From: Acidobacteriaceae bacterium
GTDB taxonomy: Bacteria; Acidobacteriota; Terriglobia; Terriglobales; Acidobacteriaceae
Reading direction: 5' to 3'
Assembly: GCA_003156805.1 (NCBI GenBank)
Contig: PMHV01000013.1
Coordinates: 164,388 to 228,387, forward strand
DNA length: 64,000 bases
Every line of letters begins with the position of its first letter. Position 1 is the first letter of the stretch. This document shows positions 15,796 to 24,704 of the stretch, one piece after another. Under the pieces are notes generated by a model. That model made no database searches. It was not told the DNA's origin and saw nothing but the letters and a program-made list of their open reading frames with translations. The translations under genes and the position numbers were made by a program.

Positions 15796-18555
15796 CTACT
15801 CGATCTCCGGCTTCCAGATTTGTTGCCCAGCGAGCGAGTGGTAAAAGCCCCAGGCTGCCAGCGCCACCACGCTCAGCAGCGCAAGAACGGAGGTCGGCAT
15901 ATACCAAGCCGAGGAGTCGGTGGTGAAGGGAACATTCGCCAGCATGTTGACGGTGAAGATGGCGCAGGCCAGCGGCACCAGCCCAAAGCGGAATACGATC
16001 AGCACAGCGATGGCGTAAACCAGAATCTGAGTCGGCAGTTCCACCGCCACGTGGGAACTCGACAGTCCCCGGGGCAGCGCCCACAGTGCAACAAATGCGA
16101 TGGCCGCAGGCCAATCATGACCTTTAAGCACCTTCAGCCCGAGCAGCGAAAAGAGGAACTCCAAAATCACTTTCAGTCCGAGCAGCACAAAGAAGAATTG
16201 CAGAGTTCCCAGAATCGAGGAAGGGATTTGCAACAACCACGCACCCAGCGCCTCGCGCCCGCCCATCAGGTATTCAGTCTGACCGAGCCCCGGCGCAGCC
16301 CCCATGTGGATCAGGGGGATAGAGCGAATCTGGAAGATCAGAATCCAAACCATGCCTAGCATCACGCCGAACAAAATGTCGCGGCCCACCAGCGGATCGC
16401 GGAATTGCCCCGACAGCAGCCGGCTCCACGAGATGATGGTTTGCGGCCAGCGTCGCCGCACCCAGGGTTCTAACGCAAGATACAGCATCCATGTCGTCCC
16501 CGAGATAAACAGTCCGGTGCTGACTGCGATGATGAACAAACCGAAAGTGTCGAGGCTCGCCACGAAGTGCCCGCGGCACAGCCACAACAGCATCTCGAGC
16601 CCAAACATCACCAAAGCCAGGCGGAAAGCGCCGTCCCGGTCGCCCCGCCCCTGGCGATAATTCCGGCGCGCCAGATAAATGGCTCCCGATAACACAGCGA
16701 TGAGCACGGCGAGGAAGAGGATCTGACGAACTTTCTTTCCCGTCGAATCGTCTGGACTCTTCACGCGGTCCGGCTTAGTCCAGTCGCCGATGAGTGAGAA
16801 GAAAACCGGTTTGCCATTAAACGCCGCCGCTTCCACGCGCAGCGCCCGAGTCGTGCCCGGCCAGGTTCCAGTCCAGGCCGCGCGGGTGTCGGAAGCGGCG
16901 AGCGAATTCCACGCCGGCTCCGCTTTCTGAAATTGTGCTGGATCGAGTCCCGCCGCGGCGAACAGCACATTCCAGTCGAGCGCCGCGGATTCTGCGCGCG
17001 AACTTTCTTTCTGCGGCGGGATTGCCTGGAAATAAGTGAGTTGCCCCTGCGGATCGAGTTGCAGATTGATCATGCCCGATAGAACTGTCGGAGGATCATG
17101 ACGGGTGACGATGCCGGGATTGAGCAACTGGTCCTGAAAACCATCCGCCACCATCTCCTGCGGACTTTGGCGATACCAGTAGCCAAGCACAGAAGGCCGG
17201 GCGGCGAGCACGGCATCCCAGTTGGGGCGAGGCTTATCGTTTTTCTCTACGTAGTCCTGGAAGTCGTCGTCGTAGTCGAGGCCGAAGGCGCTGTCGACGG
17301 GGCGCTCCGGATATCCCAGCCGCGCGATTATCTCGCGCGATTTTTGCGTGAGAACTTCCGGCGTCAGTTCCAGCCGCATCTTCTCCAGCGCGCTGTAATG
17401 AACCGACAGAACGGTGACCAGACCCAAAGCCAGCAGCACCGCAGCCAGGCAGGCGACGGCGATTCGCGGCCGCAGGCCGGCGGTTTCGCCGGCGGCAGCC
17501 ACCATCTGCGGCGAAGGTGTTTCACCCGCCGCCAGAGCCGCGGCAAGGGGATCGCCACCGGGCAGAGCCGCAGCCACGCTTAGGACAGTGGCGGGCCGCG
17601 CCGATGGCTCCGTCTCGAGACAGCGAAGGATGACGCGCTCGATGACCGGGTTGAGATCTTTGACTACGGACGAAGGCCGGCTGGGGGTTCTGTCGCCACG
17701 AGCGCGCAGCATCTCGGCCGGCGTTTCCGAGAAGGCGCGCTTGCCGGTAAAAATCTCGTACAGGACCAGGCCCAGAGAATAAATATCGCTTCGCGTGCTC
17801 ACTTCTCTCCCGGCCAGTTGCTCGGGCGCCATGTAGGCGGGAGTACCGCTGCGCACTTCCGCCCCCTGAATCTGTTCGGCGACTCCTGCCAGACCGAAAT
17901 CGGTGATCACCGCTTGCCCGCGCCCATCGAGCATGATGTTGGCGGGTTTGAGATCGCGGTGAAGCACTCCCTTGGCGTGGGCTGCGGCCAATCCAGCGCA
18001 GAGTTGGCGTGCAATGTCGAGAGCCTTGTCCTCAGGCAAGCGGCCGATGCGACGCAGCAGCGACGCCAGATCTTCGCCATCGACATACTCCATGGTGAAG
18101 AAGGTGTGACTCTCCACGTCACCCACGTCGTAAACGCGGCAAACGTTGGGGTGGGACACACGCCGCGCAGTCCGCACTTCATTCCTAAAGCGCTCCAGCA
18201 GTCCTTCGTCGCGTGCGGCCTCATCGGGCAAGAACTTCATAGCGACGGGTTGACCCAGCGTGAGGTCATCGGCGCGGTACACCTCACCCATACCGCCTTT
18301 TCCCAGCAGGGCAATGATGCGGTAACGGCCAGCCAGCAGGCGGCCGGGGAGAAATCGCCCTTCGCTCATGTATTCGGCGGAACTGGAGGGCCGCGACGAA
18401 GTTGCGGAAGCGGGACGAGGAGACAGGGGCGAAGCTGCGGTGGCGAAGTCGAGTGTGGCTACGTCGTCAGTATTGGCGGCGGCGGGCGCGCCACATGCCG
18501 AGCAGAAGCGGCCAGCTGCCGCTACGTCGGTGCCGCAGGATGAGCACGTGGACAT
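15796..18555 (-). CDS. Zinc-ribbon Ser/Thr protein kinase with C-terminal multi-pass membrane domain
   Basis: A 919-residue receptor-like kinase. Residues 4-22 form a double-CxxC zinc ribbon (CSSCGTD ... CSACG). The kinase domain spans about 77-335, with a Gly loop LLGKGGMGEVY, Lys107 in VAMKF, the HRDLKPAN catalytic loop, DFG, and an APE-like YMAPEQL, so it should be active. A transmembrane helix near 370-390 leads to an extracytoplasmic segment of about 240 residues and then about seven hydrophobic helices. Ser/Thr kinases of this layout are frequent in Acidobacteriota. Upstream it is divergent from 18706, sharing a 150-nt region with a 16-bp inverted repeat. Confidence 0.92.
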   Translation of the reverse strand: MSTCSSCGTDVAAAGRFCSACGAPAAANTDDVATLDFATAASPLSPRPASATSSRPSSSAEYMSEGRFLPGRLLAGRYRIIALLGKGGMGEVYRADDLTLGQPVAMKFLPDEAARDEGLLERFRNEVRTARRVSHPNVCRVYDVGDVESHTFFTMEYVDGEDLASLLRRIGRLPEDKALDIARQLCAGLAAAHAKGVLHRDLKPANIMLDGRGQAVITDFGLAGVAEQIQGAEVRSGTPAYMAPEQLAGREVSTRSDIYSLGLVLYEIFTGKRAFSETPAEMLRARGDRTPSRPSSVVKDLNPVIERVILRCLETEPSARPATVLSVAAALPGGDPLAAALAAGETPSPQMVAAAGETAGLRPRIAVACLAAVLLALGLVTVLSVHYSALEKMRLELTPEVLTQKSREIIARLGYPERPVDSAFGLDYDDDFQDYVEKNDKPRPNWDAVLAARPSVLGYWYRQSPQEMVADGFQDQLLNPGIVTRHDPPTVLSGMINLQLDPQGQLTYFQAIPPQKESSRAESAALDWNVLFAAAGLDPAQFQKAEPAWNSLAASDTRAAWTGTWPGTTRALRVEAAAFNGKPVFFSLIGDWTKPDRVKSPDDSTGKKVRQILFLAVLIAVLSGAIYLARRNYRQGRGDRDGAFRLALVMFGLEMLLWLCRGHFVASLDTFGLFIIAVSTGLFISGTTWMLYLALEPWVRRRWPQTIISWSRLLSGQFRDPLVGRDILFGVMLGMVWILIFQIRSIPLIHMGAAPGLGQTEYLMGGREALGAWLLQIPSSILGTLQFFFVLLGLKVILEFLFSLLGLKVLKGHDWPAAIAFVALWALPRGLSSSHVAVELPTQILVYAIAVLIVFRFGLVPLACAIFTVNMLANVPFTTDSSAWYMPTSVLALLSVVALAAWGFYHSLAGQQIWKPEIE

Positions 18556-18601
18556 GAATTTTTCCCGATACAGTCTACTCCAGAGCTCGGACTTCGGGCC
18601 T

Positions 18602-18665
18602 AGACCTCGGACCTCAGGCTTCGGGCTTCAAGTCGCTTCGATGCATGGGCTGAGGTCCGAGGTCT
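18602..18665. repeat. 16-bp inverted repeat with short direct repeats in a divergent promoter region
   Basis: AGACCTCGGACCTCAG (18602-18617) and CTGAGGTCCGAGGTCT (18650-18665) are perfectly complementary, 32 nt apart. Around them run related pieces such as CTCGGACTTCGGGC and CTTCGGGCTTC. Both flanking genes start away from it, so it is not a terminator. Confidence 0.8.
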
Positions 18666-18705
18666 CACGTCCGACGTACAAGGTCGGTCTTGTATCATTC
18701 AAGCG

Positions 18706-20268
18706 ATGAGCTCGCGCATTCGCCGTTGGCTTTCTGATCCACTGGTGCTTTTGTGTCTTGCGGCGGGTCTGCTTGCTTTTGTGGCGCAGTCCGGAGAACT
18801 CGGCACTGCGGACACCATGCACCGGCTGCAAACCACGCACTGGCTCTGGACTTCTGAGCCACAGGTGTTTCCCGACGAATATCCCGAGTTCGGCCTGCAC
18901 GGCCGCGGAGGCCAGCTCTATAGCTGGTACGGCATCGGCCAGTCGCTGCTCATGCTGCCCGCCGATGTTGCCGGTACGTGGGTCGCGCACTGGAAAATCT
19001 TCTCTGGCTATCGCGACGATCCCGCCGTACGCAGCATTGTGGTCAGCTTCAGCATCAGCATTCTGGTGAACGTGCTGACTGCGCTGACTGCGTTTCGCCT
19101 GCTGCGCCAATTGCGTTTCAGCGTGAAAGAGGCGGTTGCGGGCGTGCTCGCGCTGTTGTTCTGCACCACACATCTGCACTACACGCAAAACATGATGGAG
19201 AACAACTACATCCTGCTGCTTACGCTGGCGGGTTTTTCTTTTCAATACGAATGGTTGCACGGCGGGAGCAGATTCGCGCTTCTGGTTGGATCGTGCGCGC
19301 TGGGGCTGAATCTGCTCACTCGGTTGACCGCAGGACTCGACCTAGTGGCCGCGGGAATATTTCTGCTGCTCGTGCTCCGGTTCGAGCACGTGCATGGACG
19401 CGCGCTATGGCGCCGTTTCCTGGACTACTGCAAGGTTGCGGTGCCGGTCTATACGTTCTTTTTGCTGCTGGATCGCCTCTACCAGTTCTATCGCTTCGGA
19501 TCATTCACCAATACTTATGTGTCGCTGTTCGCTAAAGAGCAGCGGATGCAAGATACTACTTTGCCGGCAGACTATCCTTGGACTACGCCGTTCCACGAGG
19601 GCTTTCTCGGCGCGTTATTCAAACCGGAGAAGTCGATCTTTCTGTTCGATCCCCTGCTGGTGCCGATGATTGTGCTGCTGATTCTCTTATGGAAGCGGTT
19701 GCAACCTGAGGTCCGGGCTTATGCTATGGCCTCACTGCTGCTGCTGTTCGGCTATATCGGCTTCTACGCCCGATACACCTACTGGGCCGGTGACTTTGCC
19801 TGGGGCGACCGCTATGTTTCGACTGCGGCAGAGTTGGGGGCTTTGCTGGCGGTGCCTTTGTTGCTCCGCTATCGTCAAAATATGAGCGCGTGGATCTGGC
19901 GCGGTGGAATCGTGTTCATCGCGATCAGTCTGATCATCCAGATTGCTTCGGTGGCCTTCTGGCTGCCGCTGGAAATTTATCAGATGGAGACGCTGGGCCA
20001 TCCCACATTTGTAATCGCGCTGCGCTTCAAGAACATCGCGGCGTTTGGGCTGGGCAAGATGGACGCGTGGGGACTGAACAATGAGTCGATGAGACAAGAC
20101 GGGTGGGATTACGTTCACATCACGACCTGGAATTTTCTGCCGTTCCTGCTGCGAAGGGTGGGGGCTGCGCCGCGGTGGGTGGTGGATGTGGCATTTGCGG
20201 TGTGGGGGATGGGGATTGCGGCGCTATTGTTTGTGATCGCCAGACTACGCCATATGGTAGAATGGTAG
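18706..20268 (+). CDS. Polytopic membrane protein, GT-C glycosyltransferase-like (tentative)
   Basis: A 520-residue protein with about eleven hydrophobic helices. The first extracytoplasmic loop holds aromatic and acidic residues (QTTHWLWTSEPQVFPDEYPEFG, split here as conserved Asp/Glu positions), and a later loop reads YTYWAGDFAWGDRYV. This layout recalls GT-C integral membrane glycosyltransferases, but I see no decisive catalytic motif. The gene has no operon partner upstream; downstream the tandem ATGGTAGA repeat overlaps its stop codon and leads into vapB 24 nt later. Confidence 0.6.
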   Translation: MSSRIRRWLSDPLVLLCLAAGLLAFVAQSGELGTADTMHRLQTTHWLWTSEPQVFPDEYPEFGLHGRGGQLYSWYGIGQSLLMLPADVAGTWVAHWKIFSGYRDDPAVRSIVVSFSISILVNVLTALTAFRLLRQLRFSVKEAVAGVLALLFCTTHLHYTQNMMENNYILLLTLAGFSFQYEWLHGGSRFALLVGSCALGLNLLTRLTAGLDLVAAGIFLLLVLRFEHVHGRALWRRFLDYCKVAVPVYTFFLLLDRLYQFYRFGSFTNTYVSLFAKEQRMQDTTLPADYPWTTPFHEGFLGALFKPEKSIFLFDPLLVPMIVLLILLWKRLQPEVRAYAMASLLLLFGYIGFYARYTYWAGDFAWGDRYVSTAAELGALLAVPLLLRYRQNMSAWIWRGGIVFIAISLIIQIASVAFWLPLEIYQMETLGHPTFVIALRFKNIAAFGLGKMDAWGLNNESMRQDGWDYVHITTWNFLPFLLRRVGAAPRWVVDVAFAVWGMGIAALLFVIARLRHMVEW

Positions 20269-20290
20269 AAGATTAATGGTAGAGGGTAGA
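20254..20290 (+). repeat. Tandem ATGGTAGA repeat bridging a stop codon and the vapB start
   Basis: ATGGTAGA occurs at 20254, 20262 and 20276, followed by GGGTAGA (20284-20290). The second unit contains the TAG stop of the upstream gene, and the final GAGGG serves as a plausible ribosome-binding site for vapB at 20293. Confidence 0.85.
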
Positions 20291-20292
20291 AT

Positions 20293-20547
20293 ATGAGCTT
20301 GAATATCAAGAATGAGAAAACTCACCGGCTGGCCCGGGAGTTGGCACGGTTGACCGGGGAGAGCATGACTGCCGCGGTTGACAAGGCGGTCCGGGAGCGG
20401 CTGGAGCGGGTGCGCAACACCAAGAACGGCGGGTTGGCGGAGCGGCTGTTGAAGATCGGGAGGGAGTGCGCCGCTCATATGAAGGAACCCTACCTTTCCA
20501 TCGATCATGGGGAAATGTTGTATGACGAGAAAGGACTGCCCAAGTGA
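20293..20547 (+). CDS. vapB: VapB-type antitoxin
   Basis: An 84-residue protein with the short ribbon-helix-helix N-terminus of the Rv0623-like VapB group: SLNIKNEKTHRLARELARLTG, then ESMTAAVDKAVRERLERV. The C-terminus (EPYLSIDHGEMLYDEKGLPK) is the toxin-binding tail. Its stop overlaps the VapC GTG start by 4 nt. It should bind and inhibit the adjacent PIN toxin and repress the operon. Confidence 0.9.
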   Translation: MSLNIKNEKTHRLARELARLTGESMTAAVDKAVRERLERVRNTKNGGLAERLLKIGRECAAHMKEPYLSIDHGEMLYDEKGLPK

Positions 20548-20945
20548 TCTTGGATTCCTCGGCCGTGGTTGCCATTCTGCGGGCTGAACCGGAAGCGCCA
20601 ACGCTGGCGCAGGCCATGGACCGGGCCGAAGCCTGCGGCATTTCCGCGGTCAGTTATGTGGAGTCTGCCATCGTGATCGATGGCAGCCGCGACCCAATCT
20701 CGAGCCGTCGCTTCGACGATTTTTTCCGCGAAGCGGGGATTGTCATTGAGCCTGTGACACTTAGACAGGCGCAAATTGCGCGTGAGGCGTATCGCGATTT
20801 CGGCAAGGGCCGCCATCGTGCGGGCCTCAATTTTGGCGACTGCTTTGCCTATGCGCTGGCCAAGGTGACGGGCGAGCCGCTGCTCTTCAAAGGGGAAGAT
20901 TTCCGCTATACCGATGTTGAAGCGGGCGGGAATTTGAGCGACTGA
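20544..20945 (+). CDS. vapC: VapC-type PIN-domain ribonuclease toxin
   Basis: A 133-residue PIN-domain protein. Asp4 (ILDSSAVV), Glu40 (SYVESAIV) and Asp99 (LNFGDCFAYALA) are the metal-binding acidic residues, with Asp119 as a fourth candidate. VapC toxins cleave tRNA or rRNA. The GTG start overlaps vapB. It is intact and is followed 55 nt later by the REP-transposase element. Confidence 0.92.
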   Translation: MILDSSAVVAILRAEPEAPTLAQAMDRAEACGISAVSYVESAIVIDGSRDPISSRRFDDFFREAGIVIEPVTLRQAQIAREAYRDFGKGRHRAGLNFGDCFAYALAKVTGEPLLFKGEDFRYTDVEAGGNLSD

Positions 20946-21000
20946 ACTTGGCAGATCGAGCTGTTTCAAAGTGGGAAGGATGTTGTGAGAAAGTGATTTT

Positions 21001-21584
21001 GGGTGGCGCAGCGCTTCCAGCGCTGCGATAGATTGACCATGAGAAGGGCGGCTTTAGCCGCTGAGGTACGTTATGGCCGCACCGCCCCGTGGAAATACCG
21101 GCTACAGCGTTTATTTCATCACAGCTTCTACCTTTCTGCGGACGCCGTTGTTTCGCGGCGAGCCGATGGCGCGGTTGTTTGTGGAGGTGCTGTTTCACTA
21201 CCGGGACAAGAAGAACTATCTGCTGCACGAATTTGTGCTCATGCCCGACCACTTTCATCTCCTCACCTCGCCTACCCTCAGCCTCGAAAGATCTCTTCAA
21301 CTGATCAAGGGAGGATTCTCTTACCGAGCAAAGAGGGAATTAGGATTCGCCGATGAAATCTGGGAGAAGAGTTTTTATGACCGGCGGGTGCGAGGAGTTG
21401 AAGACTATTTCAACTTCAAGCAGTACATCCGGCGAAATCCATTGAAGCAACAGCTGGCAGTAGCACCCGAGGACTATCCTTACAGTTCGGCAAGGCCAGG
21501 GTTTGTGCTCGACGAGGTCCCTCAGCGGCTAAAGCCGGCCAGTTTGAGTGCCTGAACCGCAGCGCTGAAAGCGCTGCGCCACCC
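21001..21584 (+). mobile_element. REP-associated transposase element with nested terminal inverted repeats
   Basis: A 584-bp unit. The outer ends, 21001-21027 and 21558-21584, are inverted copies matching at 26 of 27 positions; each contains its own palindrome (GCAGCGCT / AGCGCTGC). Inside them, 21047-21066 and 21520-21540 are a second inverted pair (GGCGGCTTTAGCCGCTGAGG and its complement with one extra G). The right inner copy lies within the transposase coding region. No target duplication was identified. Confidence 0.85.
21073..21555 (+). CDS. REP-associated tyrosine transposase (RAYT, IS200-like Y1 family)
   Basis: A 160-residue HUH-type transposase. The HUH motif is MPDHFHLL at about residues 56-63, and the catalytic Tyr lies in GVEDYFNFKQYIRRNPLKQ. 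The N-terminus YSVYFITASTF is typical of the family, and the C-terminal VPQRLKPASLSA is encoded by the inner inverted repeat. RAYTs are single-copy domesticated transposases thought to mobilise REP sequences. The length is near the family norm and no frameshift is seen. Confidence 0.92.
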   Translation: MAAPPRGNTGYSVYFITASTFLRTPLFRGEPMARLFVEVLFHYRDKKNYLLHEFVLMPDHFHLLTSPTLSLERSLQLIKGGFSYRAKRELGFADEIWEKSFYDRRVRGVEDYFNFKQYIRRNPLKQQLAVAPEDYPYSSARPGFVLDEVPQRLKPASLSA

Positions 21585-21625
21585 AAAAGCTCGCTAAACG
21601 TGAATCAGAACGACGCCGAAGAAAA

Positions 21626-23500
21626 CTACTCCACCGTAACCGACTTCGCAAGGTTCCGGGGTTGATCCACGTCGCAGCCACGGCGGACGGCGATGTGATA
21701 GGCCAACAACTGTAGCGGGACGATCTCGAGAACGGGCGCCAATTCTTCCGGCGCGGGCGGGATGTACAAAACGTGGTCCGCGGCTTCTTTGATTTCTTCG
21801 TCGCCTTCGGTAGCCATCGCGATTACCACTCCTGAGCGCGCCTTCACTTCTTTCAGGTTCGACATCGTCTTCTCGTAGCGCAACATCGAGTCAGGGTTGC
21901 TTACGTCTCTGGTGGCGATGATGACCACGGGGAGGTTTTCGTCGATCAAGGCGTTGGGGCCGTGCTTCATCTCGCCGGCGGGATAGCCTTCGGCGTGGAT
22001 GTACGAAATTTCCTTTAACTTGAGCGCGCCTTCGAGCGCGATCGGGTAGTGGATGCCGCGGCCGAGAAAAAGAAAATCGTGGGCGCGCTGGAATCTCTTG
22101 GCGAGGTCTTCGCATTCCTCGTCGCGGGTGAGCAGACGTTCGAGCTTGCCCGGAATCAGCATCAGTTCCTGCACCGCGGAGCGCGCCTGTTCGGGCGTCA
22201 TGGCGCCGCGAACCTGCGCCAGATATAGCGCAAAGAGATAGAGCGCGGTGAGCTGGCAGGTGAAGGCCTTGGTCGAAGCGACTCCGATCTCGGGGCCGGC
22301 GTGAGTGTAGATGGTCCCCGAGGCTTCGCGCGTGATCATGGAACCGACGACATTGCAGATGGCCAGCGTTTTCGAGCCTTTGGCCTTGGCCTCGCGTTGG
22401 GCGGCAATGGTGTCCGCGGTTTCACCCGATTGAGAAATCACCAGCGTGATCGTGTCAGGTTCGACGATGGGATCGCGGTAGCGCCATTCGCTGGCGTAAT
22501 CCACTTCCACGGGAACGCGGGCCAGCGTTTCGATCATGAACTTGCCGGACTGGCCGGCGTGCCAACTGGTGCCGCAGGCGGCGATGTTGATTTTTTTGGC
22601 GGCGCGGAACTCGGCCTCGCTGATTCCCATCTCTTCAAGAAAAATGTGGCCGGTGTCCTGCGAGACGCGGCCCAGCGTGGTGTCGCGGACGGCACGCGGC
22701 TGCTCATAAATCTCCTTGAGCATGAAGTGCTTGAAGCCGCCCTTTTCCGCCATGATGGGATCCCAGGTGACGTGCTGAACTTTGCGCTCCACGGGCTTGC
22801 CATCGAAGTCGGTGAGCTGCACGCCTTCGGGAGTCACCACCGCCAGGTCGCCATCGCCGAGAAAGAAAATATCGCGCGTGTGATAGAGAATCGCGGGAAC
22901 ATCGGAGGCCACGAAATATTCGTCGTTGCCTAACCCGACCACCGCCGGAGGGCCGTTGCGCGCGGCCACAATCTTGTTGGGTTCCTCGGGAGAAATCACC
23001 ACCAGGGCGAAAACTCCGCTGAGTTCTTTCACCGTCCTGCGGACGGCTTGCTCAAGCGTAGGGCGGTGGCCATTGCCGGTATTCAGGAAATATTTCTCGA
23101 TGAGATGAGCGATGACCTCGGTGTCGGTTTCGGTGGTGAACCTGTGGCCTTCTTCGATAAGTTTCTTTTTCAGGCTGAGGTAGTTCTCGACGATGCCGTT
23201 GTGGACGACCACGATTTTTCCCGTGCAGTCGCGGTGCGGGTGCGCGTTCTCTTCCGTAGGACGGCCATGAGTGGCCCAGCGGGTATGGCCGATGCCGTAG
23301 GTGCCATGTAGCGGTTTGAGGCGGATGGCTTCTTCCAAATTGCGCAGCTTGCCCTCGGCGCGGCGGATCTGCAAGCCCTCGCCGTTGCCGGCGACGGCGA
23401 TGCCGGCGGAATCATAGCCACGGTATTCGAGCCGGCGCAGGCCATCAATGATGATCGGAACCACGTGCTTTTTGCCGACGTAACCAACAATGCCGCACAT
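21626..23500 (-). CDS. glmS: Glutamine-fructose-6-phosphate aminotransferase
   Basis: A 624-residue enzyme that makes glucosamine-6-phosphate for peptidoglycan and lipid A precursors. The glutaminase domain begins MCGIVGYVG with Cys2 as nucleophile, followed by [21 protein letters not shown]; two SIS domains hold the sugar site ([22 protein letters not shown]), and it ends [16 protein letters not shown] as usual. It lies 18 nt downstream of purS on the same strand. No glmS ribozyme-like structure is seen upstream, and the short spacing leaves no room for one. Confidence 0.97.
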   Translation of the reverse strand: MCGIVGYVGKKHVVPIIIDGLRRLEYRGYDSAGIAVAGNGEGLQIRRAEGKLRNLEEAIRLKPLHGTYGIGHTRWATHGRPTEENAHPHRDCTGKIVVVHNGIVENYLSLKKKLIEEGHRFTTETDTEVIAHLIEKYFLNTGNGHRPTLEQAVRRTVKELSGVFALVVISPEEPNKIVAARNGPPAVVGLGNDEYFVASDVPAILYHTRDIFFLGDGDLAVVTPEGVQLTDFDGKPVERKVQHVTWDPIMAEKGGFKHFMLKEIYEQPRAVRDTTLGRVSQDTGHIFLEEMGISEAEFRAAKKINIAACGTSWHAGQSGKFMIETLARVPVEVDYASEWRYRDPIVEPDTITLVISQSGETADTIAAQREAKAKGSKTLAICNVVGSMITREASGTIYTHAGPEIGVASTKAFTCQLTALYLFALYLAQVRGAMTPEQARSAVQELMLIPGKLERLLTRDEECEDLAKRFQRAHDFLFLGRGIHYPIALEGALKLKEISYIHAEGYPAGEMKHGPNALIDENLPVVIIATRDVSNPDSMLRYEKTMSNLKEVKARSGVVIAMATEGDEEIKEAADHVLYIPPAPEELAPVLEIVPLQLLAYHIAVRRGCDVDQPRNLAKSVTVE

Positions 23501-23518
23501 GCTGGAACCTCAATCGAA

Positions 23519-23764
23519 TTACTCTGCGAGGGAGAAGCGGAACTCCTCAATCACCGGATTCGTGAGCACCTCGCGCGCTATGCGCTCCACTTCGGCTTGA
23601 ACCTCTTCACGGGAAAGTCCGCCATCGAGAGTGAGTTCGAAATACTTGCCCTGGCGGACGTTTTCCAGACCCTTATAGCCCATCTTCTTGAGAGCACCCT
23701 GGATGGTTTTGCCCTGGGGGTCGAGAACGCTCTTCTTGAGCGAGACGTAGACGTAAGCTGTCAT
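23519..23764 (-). CDS. purS: Phosphoribosylformylglycinamidine synthase subunit PurS
   Basis: An 81-residue protein. The pattern YVYVSLKKSVLDPQGKTIQG, then YKGLENVRQGKYFEL, is the PurS signature. PurS bridges PurQ and PurL in the FGAM synthase complex of de novo purine synthesis. purQ and purL are not in the window, and purS instead is paired with glmS. Both products act in glutamine amidotransferase pathways, which may be coincidental. Start ATG at 23764. Confidence 0.93.
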   Translation of the reverse strand: MTAYVYVSLKKSVLDPQGKTIQGALKKMGYKGLENVRQGKYFELTLDGGLSREEVQAEVERIAREVLTNPVIEEFRFSLAE

Positions 23765-23894
23765 GGAAATCTCATTATACGTCACCGGCGCGAGGGGCTG
23801 GTTCTGAGAGAATCTTCCGAAAACAGGCGACGGTTGTCTGAGTTTTGTAAACTCTGGCAGCAAAAAACCCGAACTGGTCCGATGAGCCGACTGC

Positions 23895-24149
23895 TCAACC
23901 GGGCGGCCTTTCCAGAGAGACCAGCTTTGATTCGATCTCACGCAGAGCAGCGGCAAGCATCTCGGCGTGGCGCGGACTGGGATTGGATTTGAGCTGTTCG
24001 AGCACGCGCTGGCGCGAGAGGCGCAGGATCTCTTTTTCCCGAACCTGAGTCGCCTCTTCCCGCGTCAGACGCGGCTTTGCGGCTGACGTCGGCTCGGCGG
24101 CCTCGGCCTGCTGCGCTTCGACGGACTTGCTTTCCCAGCCCCGCGCCAT
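23895..24149 (-). CDS. Small conserved-looking helical protein of unknown function
   Basis: An 84-residue protein from the ATG at 24149. It is acidic-basic and strongly helical: LTREEATQVREKEILRLSRQR, then VLEQLKSNPSPRHAEMLAAALREIESKL, which could form a helical hairpin or coiled coil. I do not recognise a family. It lies upstream of purS on the same strand (130 nt gap). Codon use and the amphipathic helices argue that it is coding; a longer open frame to 24401 is not supported. Confidence 0.6.
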   Translation of the reverse strand: MARGWESKSVEAQQAEAAEPTSAAKPRLTREEATQVREKEILRLSRQRVLEQLKSNPSPRHAEMLAAALREIESKLVSLERPPG

Positions 24150-24310
24150 TCTCCCATTATGCCTCCGCCAGAGCTGCGAGAACTGCCAAATCTTAAGGGT
24201 AAGACTTGCCGAAGGGACCGCCGTGCTAATGAGGAGAGCAAGGGATTCGACGTGTTGTTCCGAATTGGACTGTTGGAGAAGAAAAGCGTTGCGGTGGAGA
24301 CCGGCTGACG

Positions 24311-24704
24311 TATAATTCCGCCGATTCGTGGGCGTGACGGCCTGAGAGGGGCAGGCCGCAGGAGCGAACTGTGTACCCCTCGGACGAGCCGAACTTCGCA
24401 TCTGGTCCGCAGCGCTGCTGTGCGCTGCGTAGAGTGGTTGGTTCAGTATTGTTACGCGACGACGAAAGTTGTGCTTTCCTGAAGTCTGCGCGTCTTCTGC
24501 ATTCAGCTCCTCCCTTCACCCTCGTTGGAACCTTCCCAGAGGAAACAAGGACCTCATGGCAAAGTTCGGAGAGGCGAATTCGCCACGTCCGGCTGGATGG
24601 CTTGATCTGCAGGGCCGGGCCGAACTTGGCGGCAAGCCCTGGGAGCGCGGCGTGTTTTGCGGCCTTGCAGTGTGCTTGCACGCAGTCAAGAGGCGAGGAG
24701 GCCT
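24311..24704 (+). other. Candidate promoter and long leader before the sigma-54 activator gene
   Basis: TATAAT at 24311-24316 lies 16 nt after TTGCGG (24289-24294). A 7-bp hairpin CGGCCTG / CAGGCCG follows at 24338-24358. From there to the activator start at 24705 about 390 nt contain no gene I trust; a GTG frame from 24371 with an AGGAG in front has poor amino-acid composition and is not called. This covers most of the 555-nt gap 24150-24704. Confidence 0.4.
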
